NCBI RefSeq assembly: GCF_005518135.1
Contig: NZ_SULI01000001.1
Location: forward strand, 336,902 to 400,901
Length of the DNA: 64,000 bases
Source of the DNA: Shimia litoralis
Lineage (GTDB): Bacteria > Pseudomonadota > Alphaproteobacteria > Rhodobacterales > Rhodobacteraceae
Direction of reading: 5' to 3'
Position numbers and translations under genes: made by a program. Positions 63,043 to 64,000 of the stretch are shown here, one piece after another; position 1 is the stretch's first letter; the number at the start of each line of letters is the position of its first letter. The notes below the pieces were generated by a model. It ran no database searches. It had not been told where the DNA came from and saw nothing but the letters and a program-made list of their open reading frames with translations.

Positions 63043-63821
63043 AATTTATCCATCTTACCGACACTCATGTCATCGGCGAAGGGGAGCTTTATGGCCAAGA
63101 CCCCGCCGCGCGGCTGCGGGCCGCTGTCGCGTCTATCAATGCAGAACACGGCGATGCGGACTTTGTTGTCCTGACCGGTGACATGACACATTGGGGCGAC
63201 ACGGCGGCCTATGCGCGGTTTTCGCGCGAAATCAAAGAGCTCGACATCCCCCTGCACCTACTGGTCGGCAATCACGACGACACCGCGGCATTTACTGAGG
63301 CCTTCCCAGAGATTCCCCGCGACGAAAACGGGTTTGTACAAAGCGGTTTTGACACCCCGTTCGGGCGGTTCCTCTTGCTGGACACAAAAGACCCAGAAAC
63401 CCATGCGGGCGCCTATTGCTCCGCGCGTCAAGCCTGGTTGGATCGCGAACTGGAGCAAACCAATGGATCAGTCATCCTGTTCATGCACCACCCGCCGATC
63501 AAGACAGGCATCGTATCTATGGACCGGATCATGTTGCAGGATGCCGAGGCGCTCTATGATGTCATCGCCCCTCACAAGGCGCGTATCCGGCATCTGTTCT
63601 TTGGCCATGTGCATCGCACCATTTTTGGGAATTGGCGGGGCATCAGCTATTCCTGCATGCGCGGTCTTAACCATCAGGTCGCCTTGGAACTTGACGGAGC
63701 CGCCGATCGTATTGCGGCGAATTTCGAACCCCCGGCCTACGGTGTGGTGACGCTTAGCGACGATCAGGTCACGGTTCATGTACACGATTTTAGCGATGGA
63801 TCGGAGAAGTTCTTTTTGTAA
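63039..63821 (+). CDS. metallophosphoesterase, GpdQ-like, second copy
   Basis: A 260-residue paralogue of the preceding protein. Motifs are DTH near residue 8, GDMTHWG near 57, GNHDDTAAF near 83, LFMHHPP near 151 and FFGHVHRTIFG near 195, all metal ligands intact. HHPP and the following loop are closer to classic GpdQ than in the first copy, so the two may differ in substrate. ATG 63039 overlaps the upstream stop (ATGA). Confidence 0.85.
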   Translation: MKFIHLTDTHVIGEGELYGQDPAARLRAAVASINAEHGDADFVVLTGDMTHWGDTAAYARFSREIKELDIPLHLLVGNHDDTAAFTEAFPEIPRDENGFVQSGFDTPFGRFLLLDTKDPETHAGAYCSARQAWLDRELEQTNGSVILFMHHPPIKTGIVSMDRIMLQDAEALYDVIAPHKARIRHLFFGHVHRTIFGNWRGISYSCMRGLNHQVALELDGAADRIAANFEPPAYGVVTLSDDQVTVHVHDFSDGSEKFFL

Positions 63822-64000
63822 ATCCGCGCCAACCGCCTCGTACTGTAGATCGCCCAAAGACCTATCCGCGGACGACCTTGCGGCGGCCTCTTGTTGGCGC
63901 GTCATAGTCCAAGCGTATTTGATGGCGCTACTCTGTGAAGTGGTCCGGCAAATTCGGACAGCGTGCTAAGATGTATCCAACCCGATTGAATGGATACAAG
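63822..64000. mobile_element. possible terminal repeat of an insertion sequence at the window edge
   Basis: After the second esterase gene the sequence carries short inverted repeats: GTCCG-N6-CGGAC-type at 63943-63959 and TGTATCCA with TGGATACA at 63971-63997, right up to the window end. TGAAGTGGTCCGG (63936) resembles ends of IS3-family elements, but no transposase frame is inside the window. Confidence 0.35.

Noticed and set aside
1..64000. CRISPR array or restriction/defence system
   Set aside because: No regularly spaced direct repeats, Cas-like or restriction/methylase reading frames were seen anywhere in the window.

Overview
The window reads as chromosome of a marine-type alphaproteobacterium of the order Rhodobacterales (Roseobacter group). 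The grounds are gene content and order (miaB; phoH-ybeY-corC-lnt-metK; trmB-aroA-cmk-rpsA-ihfB-lapA-trpF-trpB; nrdR-ribD-ribE-ribB-ribH-nusB), a SAM/SAH-type riboswitch in front of metK, an Irr-type Fur protein divergent from fabA-fabB-fabI, and a histidine tRNA with A73 and no encoded G-1, which is an alphaproteobacterial trait. No species is claimed.

Layout. 109-8446 (minus strand) is a tightly packed operon with repeated ATGA-type overlaps: HAD dehalogenase, alpha/beta hydrolase, PLP dehydratase, macrodomain, EEP nuclease, PcaD-like lactonase, a second hydrolase and PcaB-like cycloisomerase, followed by a Tet-type MFS pump. 8610-14555 holds an FKBP isomerase, a nitronate monooxygenase, fabI-fabB-fabA, irr and a quinone oxidoreductase. 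14562-16957 (minus) holds a PLD-type lipoprotein and a gene interrupted by an in-frame TAG. 17068-36012 is mostly core housekeeping on the plus strand, with two small envelope proteins sharing a WVDP-GC-HW module and an HxlR/nitroreductase pair. 36101-42937 is mixed: FAD oxidoreductase, serine hydrolase, DUF2332-pth, FkbM methyltransferase, rplY, yjbQ. 43201-52325 is the nrdR-rib-nusB operon, interrupted by an opposite-strand capsule export/linker cluster (kpsS, wza-like, kpsC) in which kpsC carries an apparent one-base frameshift in a G4 run.

From about 54.4 kb the window becomes accessory: a structured intergenic stretch that may encode an RNA, tRNA-His, a decayed tyrosine integrase just downstream of it, then a LysR-controlled ABC importer of the UgpABCE type with two tandem GpdQ-like metallophosphoesterases, and at the extreme right edge what may be the terminal repeat of an insertion sequence. 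The importer and esterases together suggest uptake and intracellular hydrolysis of glycerophosphodiesters for phosphorus and carbon.

Nothing here is a proven new system. The best candidates for a second look are the compact pca/macrodomain/EEP operon, the LysR-Ugp-double-GpdQ cluster, the two WVDP-module proteins, the structured stretches at 54516-54677 and 42936-43200, and the two broken surface-polysaccharide-type genes.
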